64,000 nt of DNA from Limnoperna fortunei (lineage: Eukaryota > Mollusca > Bivalvia > Mytilida > Modiolidae): positions 49,159,648 to 49,223,647 of the forward strand of contig OX104115.1 in NCBI GenBank assembly GCA_944474755.1, read 5' to 3'. Positions 40,790 to 53,988 of this stretch are shown here, piece by piece (within the stretch, counting starts at the first letter, position 1; each line of letters begins with the position of its first letter). Both the position numbers and the translations under genes were made by a program. Under the pieces are notes generated by a model. The model was not told the DNA's origin. It made no database searches and worked only from the letters and a program-made list of their open reading frames with translations.

Positions 40790-41172
40790 TTAAATAAAAC
40801 CCACATTCATTGAAAAATTTTAAGAAAATACCAGCATACAAATTTGAATAAAGAATAAATTACAAACCCAGATAGTAAGAGCAAACAAAACATACTTTTA
40901 CGATTACTTATAAGTGTATCTTGAAAACATGTCATTTTGGTTCCTTTCACTGCAAATATTACATATCCAGATTTCATTGTTGCAAAATGAAATCAAATAA
41001 AAAGAATATTTTAAAAGTAGTTAGACCACTTTTTTATTAACGGCATCAATCACATTTTTTGTTCCGGTGTCCATTTTGGTACAATGTAAACAAAAAACAA
41101 ATGTACTATCCAAGTGTAGCGTCCTGAAACTTCTGTCTGCAGACAGACGACGTAGAATTTCAATTGCATTCG
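40790..41172. other. AT-rich intergenic DNA between two hairpins
   Basis: No coding or RNA feature visible. Confidence 0.6.
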
Positions 41173-41270
41173 TTCCAATTTAACGAATGCAGTTTTTTGC
41201 AGATTTATTATATTTGTTGTCATAACAGATATAATAAATCTGCAAAAAAACTGCATTCGTTAAATTTGGA
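41173..41270. repeat. Inverted repeat with ~38-bp arms
   Basis: Left arm 'tccaatttaacgaatgcag' and right arm 'ctgcattcgttaaatttgga' continue inward through 'gcagatttattatat' and its complement. The loop is short and centred on 'gttgtcataacag'. Confidence 0.85.
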
Positions 41271-41901
41271 GGTAAGTGTAACACAAAATGACTTCAATTA
41301 TTATAAATTGAAATGACAACAAAATGTCTACCATGAGCTGTGTTTCAAGCTTTGACAAATAACCAATAAATTATAAAGTCTAATAAAATGGACAAAAAGG
41401 CTTGTCGTTTTCAGAAAGTGACGTTAGTGGTTTTTATAGCAAAACTACTTGTTTCGGGATTATACATGTATTGTGATCAAAAGGGTGACATCTGAAGATG
41501 CATTATTTGTATATTGATTTTTTTAATCTTGCATCTTTTGTTTGACGCGCAGAGATTTTATTATTTTAATCGAATAACTCAAATGCCGCAGCGTTTAACC
41601 ACCCTAAATTTTATTAAATTTACCCATTTTCCTATTTTATCAAATAATTTTTAATTATGACCAGAAAATACATGTATTAGGAAGTTTTTAATAAATGCAC
41701 AAAATAAGGATCCGATTAAGTCCATATATTTCGTAAGTCTAAAAATTTTAATAGTTTCTATAACAATTAACTACGTAAGGATAAAAATAATATAGACATC
41801 AGTACATTATATTTTAAAATATTTTGTGTAAAAAGACTATATAAATTTAAAAAAAGTATAGTTGCATCACAGTTGGTCTAAAGTATTTTTTGCAGATTCC
41901 A
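41271..41901. other. AT-rich DNA, probably 3' side of the minus-strand exon
   Basis: No frame or RNA feature. If the exon at 41902 is real, its 3' untranslated region would lie here, but I could not identify a clear polyadenylation signal. Confidence 0.4.
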
Positions 41902-42051
41902 CTATTCTGGAACAGCTATTCCATCGATTGTGAGCAAGTGATTAACACTAGCATTACTGCACACGACACTCTGTGAAGATATCCTTGCCTTGTGAGCTCC
42001 TACACAAAAGTCTACGGAAACGTCAGACTTATCGTCTTCTGGAAAATTATT
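41902..42051 (-). CDS. Probable terminal coding exon of an unidentified gene
   Basis: On the minus strand, the acceptor 'tttattatttcag' is followed by 49 open codons and a TAG stop (41902-41904). The peptide starts NNFPEDDKSDVSVDFCVGAH, has two cysteines in all, and ends LLTIDGIAVPE. Codon content is balanced, unlike the AT-rich flanks, which supports real coding sequence. I do not recognise the family. The phase at the acceptor (0) is assumed from the open frame. The upstream exons should lie at higher coordinates on the same strand; I could not identify them in the window. It could also be an isolated exon of a decayed gene. Confidence 0.5.
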   Translation of the reverse strand, partial: NNFPEDDKSDVSVDFCVGAHKARISSQSVVCSNASVNHLLTIDGIAVPE

Positions 42052-42160
42052 CTGAAATAATAAATACAAATGCAAAATGAAATTATAAAAAAAATATACG
42101 ATTAATTCAGATAATAATAAGAATAATTATAATGGTAAACGTATTGTTATACGTGTGTAG

Positions 42161-42265
42161 GTCGACTATCCGCTAAAATCCACTAAACCTAAACAATTTA
42201 CGGATAGTCGCAAATCAAAAATTCTGCGACTTAACCAAAAACGATGTTTGCGACTATCCGCAAAA
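42161..42265. repeat. Three copies of a CGACTATCCGC motif
   Basis: 'gtcgactatccgc' (42161-42173), its reverse complement 'cggatagtcgc' (near 42200-42211) and 'gcgactatccgcaaaaa' (42249-42265) occur within about 105 bp, against AT-rich flanks. Function unknown; may be the remnant of an inverted-repeat element. Confidence 0.6.
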
Positions 42266-43385
42266 ATTGTTATTTTTCTAAATATAATCACTATAATTAT
42301 ATTCAATTTTGATTATTATTTCCATTAACACATTACGTAATATTTATTTACACTTTCACATATTTAATGTATACGTAATAACTGTTAAATTTTTAATGGA
42401 AGTGCAAATAAATAAAAAAATTAATAAATTGTCTTTATCTTTGTTTTGCTCAACTTCTAAACAGATGTAATGAAACTTGTCTTGGCATACTAGAGCTGAT
42501 TTTTATATGAAAAAAATATTTTTATTTCATTTCAAATGAAAAGGTAAAATACTTTTACTCAAAAAATTGAATTATGAAACTCATTTAAATTTTATTTATC
42601 TTTTTCAGAAATAGATATACTTTCAGTATATGTTAATATATACTAAAGGTTGTCTTTATCGTATAGTTCATGATGATAGAAACAATGAAAAAGTGTGTTT
42701 ATAATAAAATCCTTCAACTCATTATTAGAGACATGTTTGTTATAATTTATACCATTTTCGCATATTCGATACCCTATTATACATTCAAACAAACTCATGG
42801 CAATCTGAAACTGTTAATGCTACATTTTTTTATAAATTATACCGACGTCATCGACTGATAACAGACTTCAATGCTGCTGATTCGTCGTGTCAAATATATT
42901 TATGACCAAAAAGAATTCGACAATGCCGGACATATATCTTCCTTGTTCTTAAAGCATTTGTGTTATGAAATGAGATCTTTCCATTTGTTTATGGAACAAT
43001 CTTCCAAAATAATCATGTTTGTGCCAGTTTAGTTGTCAAAGTTGACTTTTTGAAATTTATTTTGTTTTCTGTTTAATTTAATGTCACATTCTAAACTTAA
43101 CTCATGTACCATAAAAAAAGTAATATTTTTTTCATATTTGGGACAAGCATATAAAGTAGAAAGTGTATATTTCAATTTCCACTCTAATTTAAAGATCGAT
43201 ATGGAATTAAACATCACAAAAACTATTTTCGCTGTGTGTTTTTTCTCGCTTGTCTTGTGTGGCAACGAAAAAAGAAGAAAGAACATAAAACTGTAAATAA
43301 TGTGATAATACTCATACTGATTTATAATCATTCGTATGCGTTAAATAGTGGTTGATAGGTTGGCTACTTTAAGTTTTTATTCTCT
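42266..43385. other. AT-rich intergenic DNA, no gene seen
   Basis: Overlapping short frames on both strands (43029-43331) have AT-driven composition and no domain I recognise. Confidence 0.55.
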
Positions 43386-43456
43386 ATTCGTTTGATTTCA
43401 TTAGATATTCGTTTGACATTTATTTGACATTCGTTTGGCATTTGTTTGATATTGTT
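43386..43456. repeat. Short degenerate minisatellite, 'attcgtttga' type
   Basis: About six degenerate copies of 'attcgtttgacattt'-like units, 12-16 bp each. Confidence 0.65.
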
Positions 43457-44340
43457 TTTTATTTCCATTTGGTTTAGTGCTACTATCAGCTGCATGGCGC
43501 CTAGTTCTTATTTGCAAAGGAAGCCTAATCTGCAATATACTTCTGATATTTGGTTTAAAAAAAATTGAAAATTGTCTTAACTATGTTTGGAATCAAGCAC
43601 ACCCTGCTCAGAGTAATGTTCTCTCCCTCAACCTCATCGTTCATGATAATTATCCACACGGTCTAAGAGGCCCGATGATTAACATTTGTTATATAATTCC
43701 GACATGCTTCTTTATAAATCATCGGATTTTATTTGGTAAAACATTGGACTTTGAAAGTCCGGCAACATTTAAATTTACCTTAACCCACCGGCTGAAATAA
43801 TGGGTACATGTACTCTTCATTTGTACCTAGGAGCAAGAAACCCTGCCCCGTCTAACACTATGCCATATGACTTTCAAAGATCCTACCTATCCATTTCCAA
43901 TATGCCAACTTGGACTGACTTTGACCAACTTTTTACCTTAGGCCACCAATCGGCTTTATACGCGGGTATACACTATATATCTTTATAATATATCTTTATA
44001 TATCTAGACAGTCTGATTTGTTATTCTTATTTTTAAGGGGTGGGGGGTATTTATTAAGCGTTTTGGGATATTATTAAGCCATACCTGTTTCAATTTTCTG
44101 TAAGATATAGATAATGCTTTGCTCAAGTAAGCGGTATTCGTTTGACCATAAACATATTAATAAACAATCCACCAATTAAGCACTGCAAATGAGACAAACA
44201 ATTATTAAGTAATTAAAAATGGGGGGGGAGGTTTGAGTAAAACATAAGCTCATTTTCAAAGGTTTATCTGCATCTGTACGAGACTGAACGGTGTGAACGT
44301 TTTAAAAACATGCATTTTAGAAAAAAAATCATATTCGGGA
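43457..44340. other. Unassigned DNA with short open frames
   Basis: Frames at 43477-43800 (107 codons) and 43800-43988 follow each other on the plus strand, but composition and lack of motifs argue against genes. The stretch 43570-43900 is less AT-rich and may be a degraded repeat. Confidence 0.45.
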
Positions 44341-44475
44341 GGGATTTTGTCCGCCTTGAAAATTTTACAGAGGGGATTTTGTCCGCCTTGTAAATTTAAC
44401 GAGGGGGATTTTGTCCGCCTATGCTAAATTACACGGAAGGGATTTTGTCCGGGGGGGGGGGGGGATTTTGTCCTA
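44341..44475. repeat. Minisatellite of 'gggattttgtccgcc', ~32-bp period
   Basis: 'gggattttgtcc' recurs at 44341, 44373, 44405, about 44440 and 44462. The last two are separated by a run of 14 G (44451-44464). Confidence 0.85.
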
Positions 44476-44925
44476 CACTCCATGTTGTCATTGTTACTAT
44501 TGTCTGCGATATTTATACGTAGTGCCATGTGTTATATTTACCATATTTTTTTAAACTGAAATTTACCAAAGAATTAATCTGCCTTTTAAAAATTCGTTGT
44601 TTATTTATAAACAATAATGTAATTTTAATGAGAGTTTGGGTAATACATTTTTTCCCGATCGTAAGGGGCTTCATAAGATCGACTTTAACAGCAAAAAATT
44701 GTCACGTTAACTTCACTTTTATAACATTTTCCATTAAAAATATAGTATATAAAATATTTAAACAAAATATAAATGCAAAAATGTTAGTGTTATATGTGTT
44801 TGGGTATAGTTTAGGTAAATTTGGGTATGTTTGGGTAAGTTAAGTGTCGTGCTATAAATCAATTTTGGTAAGGTTTCTCCACGACAGCGCTTTATTAATT
44901 AACAAGCGTGTTTTATTGTTTGATG
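44391..44925. repeat. Recent tandem duplication, copy 1 (535 bp)
   Basis: From 'taaatttaacgag' to 'attgtttgatg', directly followed by a nearly identical copy. The main differences from copy 2 are the long G run and single-base changes such as 'ccatatttttt' against 'ccataattttt'. Confidence 0.93.
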
Positions 44926-45455
44926 TAAATTTAACGAGGGGGATTTTGTCCGCCTATGCTAAATTACACGGAAGGGATTTTGTCCGGCGGGGGATTTTGT
45001 CCTACACTCCATGTTGTCATTGTTACTATTGTCTGCGATATTTATACGTAGTGCCATGTGTTATATTTACCATAATTTTTTAAACTGAAATTTACCAAAG
45101 AATTAATCTGCCTTTTAAAAATTCGTTGTTTATTTATAAACAATAATGTAATTTTAATGAGAGTTTGGGTAATACATTTTTTCCCGATCGTAAGGGGCTT
45201 CATAAGATCGACTTTAACAGCAAAAAATTGTCACGTTAACTTCACTTTTATAACATTTTTTCATTAAAAATATAGTATATAAAATATTTAAACAAAATAT
45301 AAATGCAAAAATGTTAGTGTTATATGTGTTTGGGTATAGTTTAGGTAAATTTGGGTATGTTTGGGTAAGTTAAGTGTCGTGCTATAAATCAATTTTGGTA
45401 AGGTTTCTCCACGACAGCGCTTTATTAATTAACAAGCGTGTTTTATTGTTTGATG
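44926..45455. repeat. Recent tandem duplication, copy 2 (530 bp)
   Basis: Second copy of 44391-44925. The G run is replaced by 'ggcggggg'. The small number of differences suggests a young duplication, or two alleles placed in series by the assembly. Confidence 0.93.
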
Positions 45456-45760
45456 ACGATGATGAATTTTATTTATAAGAAACATTTATTTAAACCAACT
45501 TATAATATTAATAAAAATGTGTTTTTAACTAGGACTTCCTTGTTTTAAATATTAAATTTCTCAAATATATGTTCTATAGTACTATAAAAGATGACTTCAT
45601 GAAGGTGGCGCTTTAAGAGAAAAAACTCAAACATACACACATAAAATTCGGAATCCCAATGAAGTATAACTGAATTAAAGTTTAATATGGGTCGTCATGA
45701 TCGTCAATCATGAAATATTTCTTTTTATATATTATGCATAACAATAACTATAGTGTTACG

Positions 45761-46230
45761 TTAAGTTCTGTGGTGTTCTGCGGTCCTGTCGTTTTCATGA
45801 AAAAAATCAACTGCTCTCTCAACAAGACATGAGGATGAACAAATCTAGGAACCAATTTTAGGTTTAAAGAGCTAATTTTTATACAGTAAGGCATTTTTAC
45901 GTGCATATACTTTTTTATATTAGTTTTATCAATAAAAAGGGGACATTTTATCAAGTTCTGTGGTGTTCTGTGGTATTTCCGTATTCAGCGAAAACTTCAT
46001 CCGCGTACGACGAGACGTAATGTTGAACAAATATGTGGTTTTCATACATAATGTATCCAATAAGTCATAATTACACACAAAATATTATTTTAATTAGTTT
46101 ATTCAATAACAAAAGTCAATTTTATCGAGTTCTGTGCTATCGCCGTTTATCATCTCAAACTTCATCTTTATGTGGTGTTCTGTGGTATTCTGTGGTAAAA
46201 AGACGCACCGTTCCGCTAGTGCTGTTGATT
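45761..46230. repeat. Degenerate ~175-190-bp tandem repeat with 'gttctgtggt' anchors
   Basis: Anchors 'aagttctgtggtgttctg' at about 45761 and 45954 and 'gagttctgtgctatc' near 46128, with a further 'gtggtgttctgtggtattc' at 46171. Copies are strongly diverged between anchors. Confidence 0.65.
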
Positions 46231-46514
46231 ATTGAGCAAACAAGTTTAGCTTTTTCTTTTTAAAAAGCTAACCGTCTCTTAGCTGCATTACAAATTTTAT
46301 GGATTTATTAAAGTATCTGTTTTTTGTAATTTATATGTAACATAGGTAAACAATGTACATGTACCTTGTAAGGACATTGTTTACGCTAGCCTATTATCCA
46401 ATGGTGCTTTAGAGATTTAAATACCTGTCGTCACAAAAGTTGACTCCCTAAACAACAATTTTCAAAATTAGCGGTAAAAATATGTTTTGTTAAATTTGCA
46501 TCAATATCAGAACG
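46231..46514. other. AT-rich DNA, nothing defined
   Basis: No frame, RNA or repeat that I can support. Confidence 0.55.
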
Positions 46515-46800
46515 AAATTAAAGATACAGAACATATAATTTTTGCTTTAAAAAGTAGGGAGATTTCGGTACAATGTTGACCTTTTAATTGTTCACTGAAG
46601 TCAATATGTGGAACGTAACATTACTCTACTAAAATACTGATTAACGAAAATAAAGATATAGAACATATAATTTGTTCCAAAACAGCTTTATAAAGTAGGG
46701 AGATTTTGGTACAATGTTTACCTTATAATTGTTCACTGACCAAATGAATTAGAAGTCAATATGTGGAACGTTACATTACTACACTAAAATACTGATTACA
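46515..46800. repeat. Tandem duplication, ~130-155-bp units with indels
   Basis: Both copies carry 'agaacatataattt', 'aaagtagggagatttt'-type sequence, 'gtacaatgttnacctt' and 'gtcaatatgtggaacg', then 'aaaatactgatta'. Spacing of shared words rises from 132 to 155 bp because copy 2 has insertions. Confidence 0.85.
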
Positions 46801-47429
46801 AACCCGATTCGACCTAAGAATATATCGAAGTTTCAGTACACATACTAGTGCGATCCTGGGGTAAACCAATGAAATGAGAAAGATATTTATAATTTAGTTA
46901 ACCACCCAATCAAGTAACAGAGAGTCATTTACTCCGAAGACTGATCGTGATTTGACTATGTATACCGTCTCCCATGGGAGACGGTAAATATAGTGGGCAT
47001 ATACATCGATGTCCCTTTATGCTTTAGTGACCATTTGTTAATGGCCACCCTGCGAAAAAAGGCGTGTTTTTGCAAATAGTTTTTTTGCTCCTTAATTTGT
47101 ACTGCGCTTCGAAATTGATGTTTTCATATGTTCGATCTCTTCTTATTATCTCTTAATGATATATCATTGTTTTCGGGTACGATTGACCATATATCGCTTC
47201 CTAGGTAAAAACCATTAATTCTCTACAATATAGTTCATGTTGTAGGTTATAACATGGCTAATTAAATATTAAAGAAAATAAATATTTCTTTTACAGTTAT
47301 TTTTGTTTTTGGTAAATCCTTCAAGATTTAAAATATATTTTTTGTCCTGATCTAATAAGGAGTAGTAAAGATGTACAAAATTTTATATTAATGCGCTTTT
47401 GACCTCGCTAGATAGGATCATAGCTTCAA
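46801..47429. other. AT-rich DNA with one perfect palindrome
   Basis: No gene seen; see the palindrome at 46963. Confidence 0.55.
46963..46986. repeat. Perfect 24-bp palindrome
   Basis: 'taccgtctccca' followed directly by its reverse complement 'tgggagacggta', with no spacer. GC-rich against AT-rich flanks. Could be the core of a small inverted-repeat element or a binding site; no further evidence. Confidence 0.9.
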
Positions 47430-48060
47430 TTTTATTTCTTGGATTATTTCCAGATTTATAGGGTATGCTTAGTATTTTTGTTAATGCATTCTTATCTTTA
47501 CAAAATAAAATGTATATATTTGTGTTTCTTTTATTAATTAGTTAGATATTTGATAATAAAAAGGCATTTTTAGATTTTGTTACGTTATAATACGTAATGT
47601 ATATGTTAGAAAGACTTGTTCGGTTCAATTGTATCATAATATATTTTGTTTTGTTTGGATTAATAGAGCAAGCTTCATATCTTTTTTTTTTGCATTCGTA
47701 TCTTTACATAAAAATGTAGTTGACTATAAATTTGACTTGATCAATAATTTTCAATTTTATTTCTTTGGTTAAGTCAGAATTTATAGTGTACTTAAGCTTT
47801 GCATTTTTTATGCAGTTTCTAATCTTCACATAATAGAATGTGAATGTATTTGTTTTTATAGTAATTTATAAGATGATTTGATAAAAATAATGCATTTTAA
47901 AATTGTGTAGTATTACGAAATGCATGACGTTCCCCTCGTGCATCATCATCAGTCCAACAGTATTTTTAACTCGCTTGTTAAAAGGCTATTTTATACTCAT
48001 TTTATTACTCATCCAGAAAGCCTTGATCGGTAATTTTCAGTATTATTTCTGGATAAATTT
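47430..48060. repeat. Degenerate ~280-320-bp repeats, about 2.2 copies
   Basis: 'ttcaattttatttct' at about 47431 and 47753 and 'ttcagtattatttct' near 48036 begin related blocks. The first two continue with 'atttatag.gta', 'aatg.atatattt.tgttt' and 'gataataaaaa.gcattt'-like words. Heavily diverged. Confidence 0.5.
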
Positions 48061-50118
<2,058 letters not shown>

Positions 50119-50284
50119 ATTATAGGATTAAACACAGGGTTTTAGGAAATTATTAATGTGTAAACTCCGGCGACTCACTCACAAACTAAATCCAGTCCGA
50201 AGAACTTTATGTCAAGTTTGTGAGGGAGTCGCCGGAGTTTACACATTGATAATTTCCTAAAAACCCGTGTTTAATCCTTATAAT
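50119..50284. repeat. Long hairpin, ~66-bp arms (MITE-like)
   Basis: The left arm runs from 'taggattaaacac' through 'gtgtaaactccggcgactc' to 'ctcacaaact'. The right arm is its near-perfect reverse complement, ending 'gtgtttaatccttataa'. The loop is about 35 bp. The size and structure fit a miniature fold-back element. Confidence 0.88.
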
Positions 50285-51013
50285 TTTGTGAAATAATCGT
50301 TGCGATTTTAAAAACAGCAAAAACAGTTACCGAAACCCATCTAGACCTCAAAACGTACCTACGCTGGAACGCGTAGGGATTTGCAAAACATATAGTACTA
50401 TAGGAATCGCGGTTCTGTAGATATTGATAGGAAAAAAACAAAATGAAACACTAAATTGTATTTATATTATATTTTATTTAAAATCTCAATCGATTTAATT
50501 GGAAGTCATTGGGGCAGAGAAAACACTGTCCCCTCTCCCTGACGATACACTCGGAGGACGCCATCTTGTTTACATTGGATTCTCACTGAAAGTAGTCCTC
50601 TCAGAGGAAATATTATCTGAGAAGACGCCATTTAGGTGTTTTTATCCAATCAAAGCACTTGTAACATGAATCCTATGTTCTTTTTTACGAATAAACAAAA
50701 GACGACGAGTAGGTATGCTCTAAATTAAAACACTTGTATAATATTGCATAAAAGGTCACGTTTGCCTGTTAAACTCAAGGGAAAATAGCCATGCAATAAC
50801 CAACTACAATTAGATCCGATAATGCACAGTAGAACTCCGCCTTAATTATGTCAAATTTTATTGATTTTCACTGCAAAAGGATAGCACGAGCTTCCAAAAT
50901 TAGCTTTTCATTTGATTAGTCGAATATCGGTCGCACCATAATAAACACCACCCTCTTTATTTATAACCAATTATTAATGGGCGGGATCTAGGGGCTTATT
51001 CATGTTACAAATC
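50285..51013. other. Unassigned DNA
   Basis: A slightly more GC-rich patch at 50510-50640 has no open frame with recognisable content. Confidence 0.5.
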
Positions 51014-51109
51014 ATTTATAGCACCGCCTTCCTCGTTAGACAAATACACCTTCTCGCGCTAAAGCGCTCGAAGGTGTATCTGTCAAACTCAGAAGACTGT
51101 GCTATAAAT
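51014..51109. repeat. Inverted repeat, ~45-bp imperfect arms
   Basis: 'atttatagcac' ... 'acaaatacaccttctcgcgc' is mirrored by 'agcgctcgaaggtgtat' ... 'gtgctataaat'. The loop is only a few bases. Confidence 0.82.
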
Positions 51110-51309
51110 ATAACCTAATATAAATAAATTTAATAATGAATAGAATTATTAAATGTTACATCGTATTATCACATTCATAAACATGCTGATGATTGAAATA
51201 AATATATATGGATATACTTGTTGCATACAAAATTCACAATTGCCAAAGTCAAATGCCTACAATTGATCTTCATCGAGCGTTACCAACTGATCACTCATTC
51301 TAAAAATGA

Positions 51310-52917
51310 CTTTATTACAAATTAAAGTAACATATAAGTTCAATCGTATTGAGGACCTTCTCCGTGGTGCTATTTTTTCTGGGATGTAAAATACTATAGA
51401 AAGCATCATTTTACTTTGGTCAATCTTCTCAACGCCAACACGGATTATCTTTCAATGGGCCTGGTTTCGATCGCCAGTGTCCCTGGTACATTAGACGACG
51501 ATGGAATCAATTATTGATTCATTCATTTTAAATATAGGTTCAAAGGTATCGAGGACCTTCTCCGATGAGCTAATTTTTCTTGGATGTATAGTACTATAGA
51601 AAGCCTCATTTTACTTTGGTCAATCTTCTTAACGCCAACACGGATTATCTTCAAATGGGTCTCGTTATAATTGTCAGAGTCCCATGTATGGAAGAAGACC
51701 CTGGAACCATTCATTGGTCCATTCATTTTACATATAAGTTCAATCGTACTGAGGACCTTCCCCGTGGTGCTGTTTTCTTGGATGTATAGTACTATATAAA
51801 AAGCCTCAATTTACTTTGATCAATCTTCTTAACGCCAACACGGATTAAATTCAAATGTGTCTCGTTTTAACCGTCAGGGTCCCATGTATGTAAGAAAACC
51901 CTGGAATCAAGTATCGGTCCATTCATTTTACATATAATTTCAATCGTACTGAGGACATTCTCCGTGGTGCTATTTTTTCTTCGATGTATAGTACTATAAA
52001 AAGCCTCGGATTATCTTCAAATGGGTCTCGTTATAATTGTCAGAGTCCCATGTATGTTAGAAGACCCTGGAACCATTTATTGGTCCATTCATTTTACATA
52101 TAAGTTCAATCGTACTGAGGACCTTCCCCGTGGTGCTGTTTTCTTGGATGTATAGTACTATAAAAAGCCTCAATTTACTGTGATCAATCTTCTTAACGCC
52201 AACACGGATTAAATTCAAATGTGTCTCGTTTTAACCGTCAGGGTACCATGTTTGTAAGAAAACCCTGGAATCAAGTATCGGTCCATTCATTTTACATATA
52301 AGTTCAATCGTACTGAGGACCTTCTCCGTGGTGCTATTTTTTCTGGGATATATAGTAGTATAGAAAGCATCATTTTACTTTGGTCCATCTTCTCAACGCC
52401 AACACGGATTATCTTTCAATGGGCCTGGTTTCGATCGCCAGTGTCCCTGGTACATTAGATGACGATGGAATCAATTATCGGTCCATTCATTTTACATATA
52501 ATTTTAATCGTACTGAGGACATTCTCCATGGTGCTATTTTTCTTCGATGTATAGTACTATAAAAAGCCTCAATTTACTTTGATCAATCTTCTTAACGCCA
52601 ACACCGATTTTCTTCAAATGGGTTTCGTTTTAATCGACAGGGTCACATGTATGTTAGAAGACCCTGGAATAATTTATTGGTCCATTCATTTTACATATAA
52701 GTTCAATCGTACTGAGGACCTTCTCCGTGGTGCTAATTTTTCTGGGATGTATAGTACTATAGAAAGCCTGATTTTACTTTGGTCAATCTTCTTAACGCCA
52801 ACACGGATTATCTTCAAATGGGTTTCGTTATAATTGTCAAGGTCCCATGTATGTTAGAAGACCCTGGAATCATTTATTGGTCTATTAATTTTACATATAA
52901 GTTCAATCGTACTGCTG
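51310..52917. repeat. ~200-bp tandem repeat array, about eight units
   Basis: The anchor 'gaggaccttc' recurs at 51351, 51551, 51751, 51951, 52118, 52315, 52515, 52714 and (as 'gctgacctt') 52914. Spacing is 200 bp except one 167-bp truncated unit. Other constant words are 'cttaacgccaacacgg', 'agtactata', 'agaccctggaa' and 'ttcattttacatataa'. Short open frames in the units shift between copies because the period is not a multiple of three. The last unit runs straight into Penelope-like sequence. Confidence 0.95.
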
Positions 52918-53988
52918 ACCTTGGATCGGTTTCTCAGCGTATATTCAAGACAATGGAAACGATTCTTAGATGATTGCTTTTTAATATGGAATTCATCATA
53001 CAATGTTAGTATCAATAGTTTTTTAGATATTTTAAATAATCTACATCCAAGTATTCAGTTTGCGATGAATGAAAACAACAAACAAATTCCTTTTCTAGAT
53101 ATTCTTGTTTTACTCAATGGAAATCAAATTTCAACAGATCTGTATTGTAAACCTACTGACACTCACATGTATCTTGATTTTCATTCGTGTCATCCTAAGC
53201 ATGTAAAAACTAATATTCCGTATAACCTCGCATCCAGGATAGTTTCATTAGTGAAATACCCTTTACAACTGGAACACAGATGGCATGAACTCCATTGTTA
53301 TTTGAAGAATTAACACTACCCACATAATGGTATATTGCAAGCCAAACTGAAAGGTCCGAGGAGTTACGAAAAGCGAAAAGTAAAATGACACAAGTACAAT
53401 TATACCGTTTGTGTGTACACATAATCCTAGAAATATGAATATTTTTCCACTAATTAAAAGATTTGAACCCATTTAAAGCAAAGCAAGACGATGACATCTA
53501 TACTGGAACAAAAGAAGATTATATATAGCAGAAGACAGCCTTAAAATTTGAAAGGAATTTTTAACCAAATCATGCTTTGATATTGAAAACACTTGTCGAG
53601 TTTCAAAATGCGGAGTACAAACTTGTAAAACATGTGACAGTTTATTAGACGGACCTTCCATAACTTTTATTAACGGTAAAACGTTTACCGTAAAACATTA
53701 TATGTCTTGTAAAACAAAAATGTTATATATTCAAATATTTGTGCAAAATGTAAAAACTTCTATATTGGACAAACTAAAAATGAATAACAGAAAAGAATGA
53801 CTTTGCATCGTCAACAAACGTCAACAGAAGAACTACGTTTCATAAAAGTGAACAAACATTTACACGAATGTTCAAACGGAAAATTTAACATTTTCCCATT
53901 ATATAAAGTCTTGGAAGACAAACAATCTCTGCGTGATGAAAAGGAAATACATTGTATATGTAGTTTAAAGCCACACTTCAATGGCTAG
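52918..53988 (+). pseudogene. Penelope-like element remnant: RT end plus GIY-YIG domain
   Basis: Decayed 3' coding part of a Penelope-like retroelement, which pairs a reverse transcriptase with a GIY-YIG endonuclease. The frame 52921-53313 holds the RT motif RFLDDCFLIW (paired aspartates), then PFLDILVLLNGNQISTDLYC, KPTDTHMYLDFHSCHPKHV and NIPYNLASRI, typical of the family. After a stop, other frames give NIFPLIKRFEP, IYSRRQP, then KCGVQTCKTCDS (53600s), NVIYSNICAKCKNFYIGQTKN (after a frameshift), and from 53797 RQQTSTEELRFIKVNKHL with HECSNGKF and RDEKE. Order and spacing match RT, linker with Cys motif, then GIY-YIG. At least two stops and frameshifts; the upstream RT palm and fingers are missing. 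Confidence 0.85.

Noticed and set aside
43477..43988. Two consecutive plus-strand frames as a gene
   Set aside because: No domain, no splice or start context, and the composition looks like a degraded repeat.
52380..52973. Successive 60-84-codon frames in the ~200-bp repeat array
   Set aside because: The 200-bp period is not a multiple of three, frames differ between units, and no motif is present.
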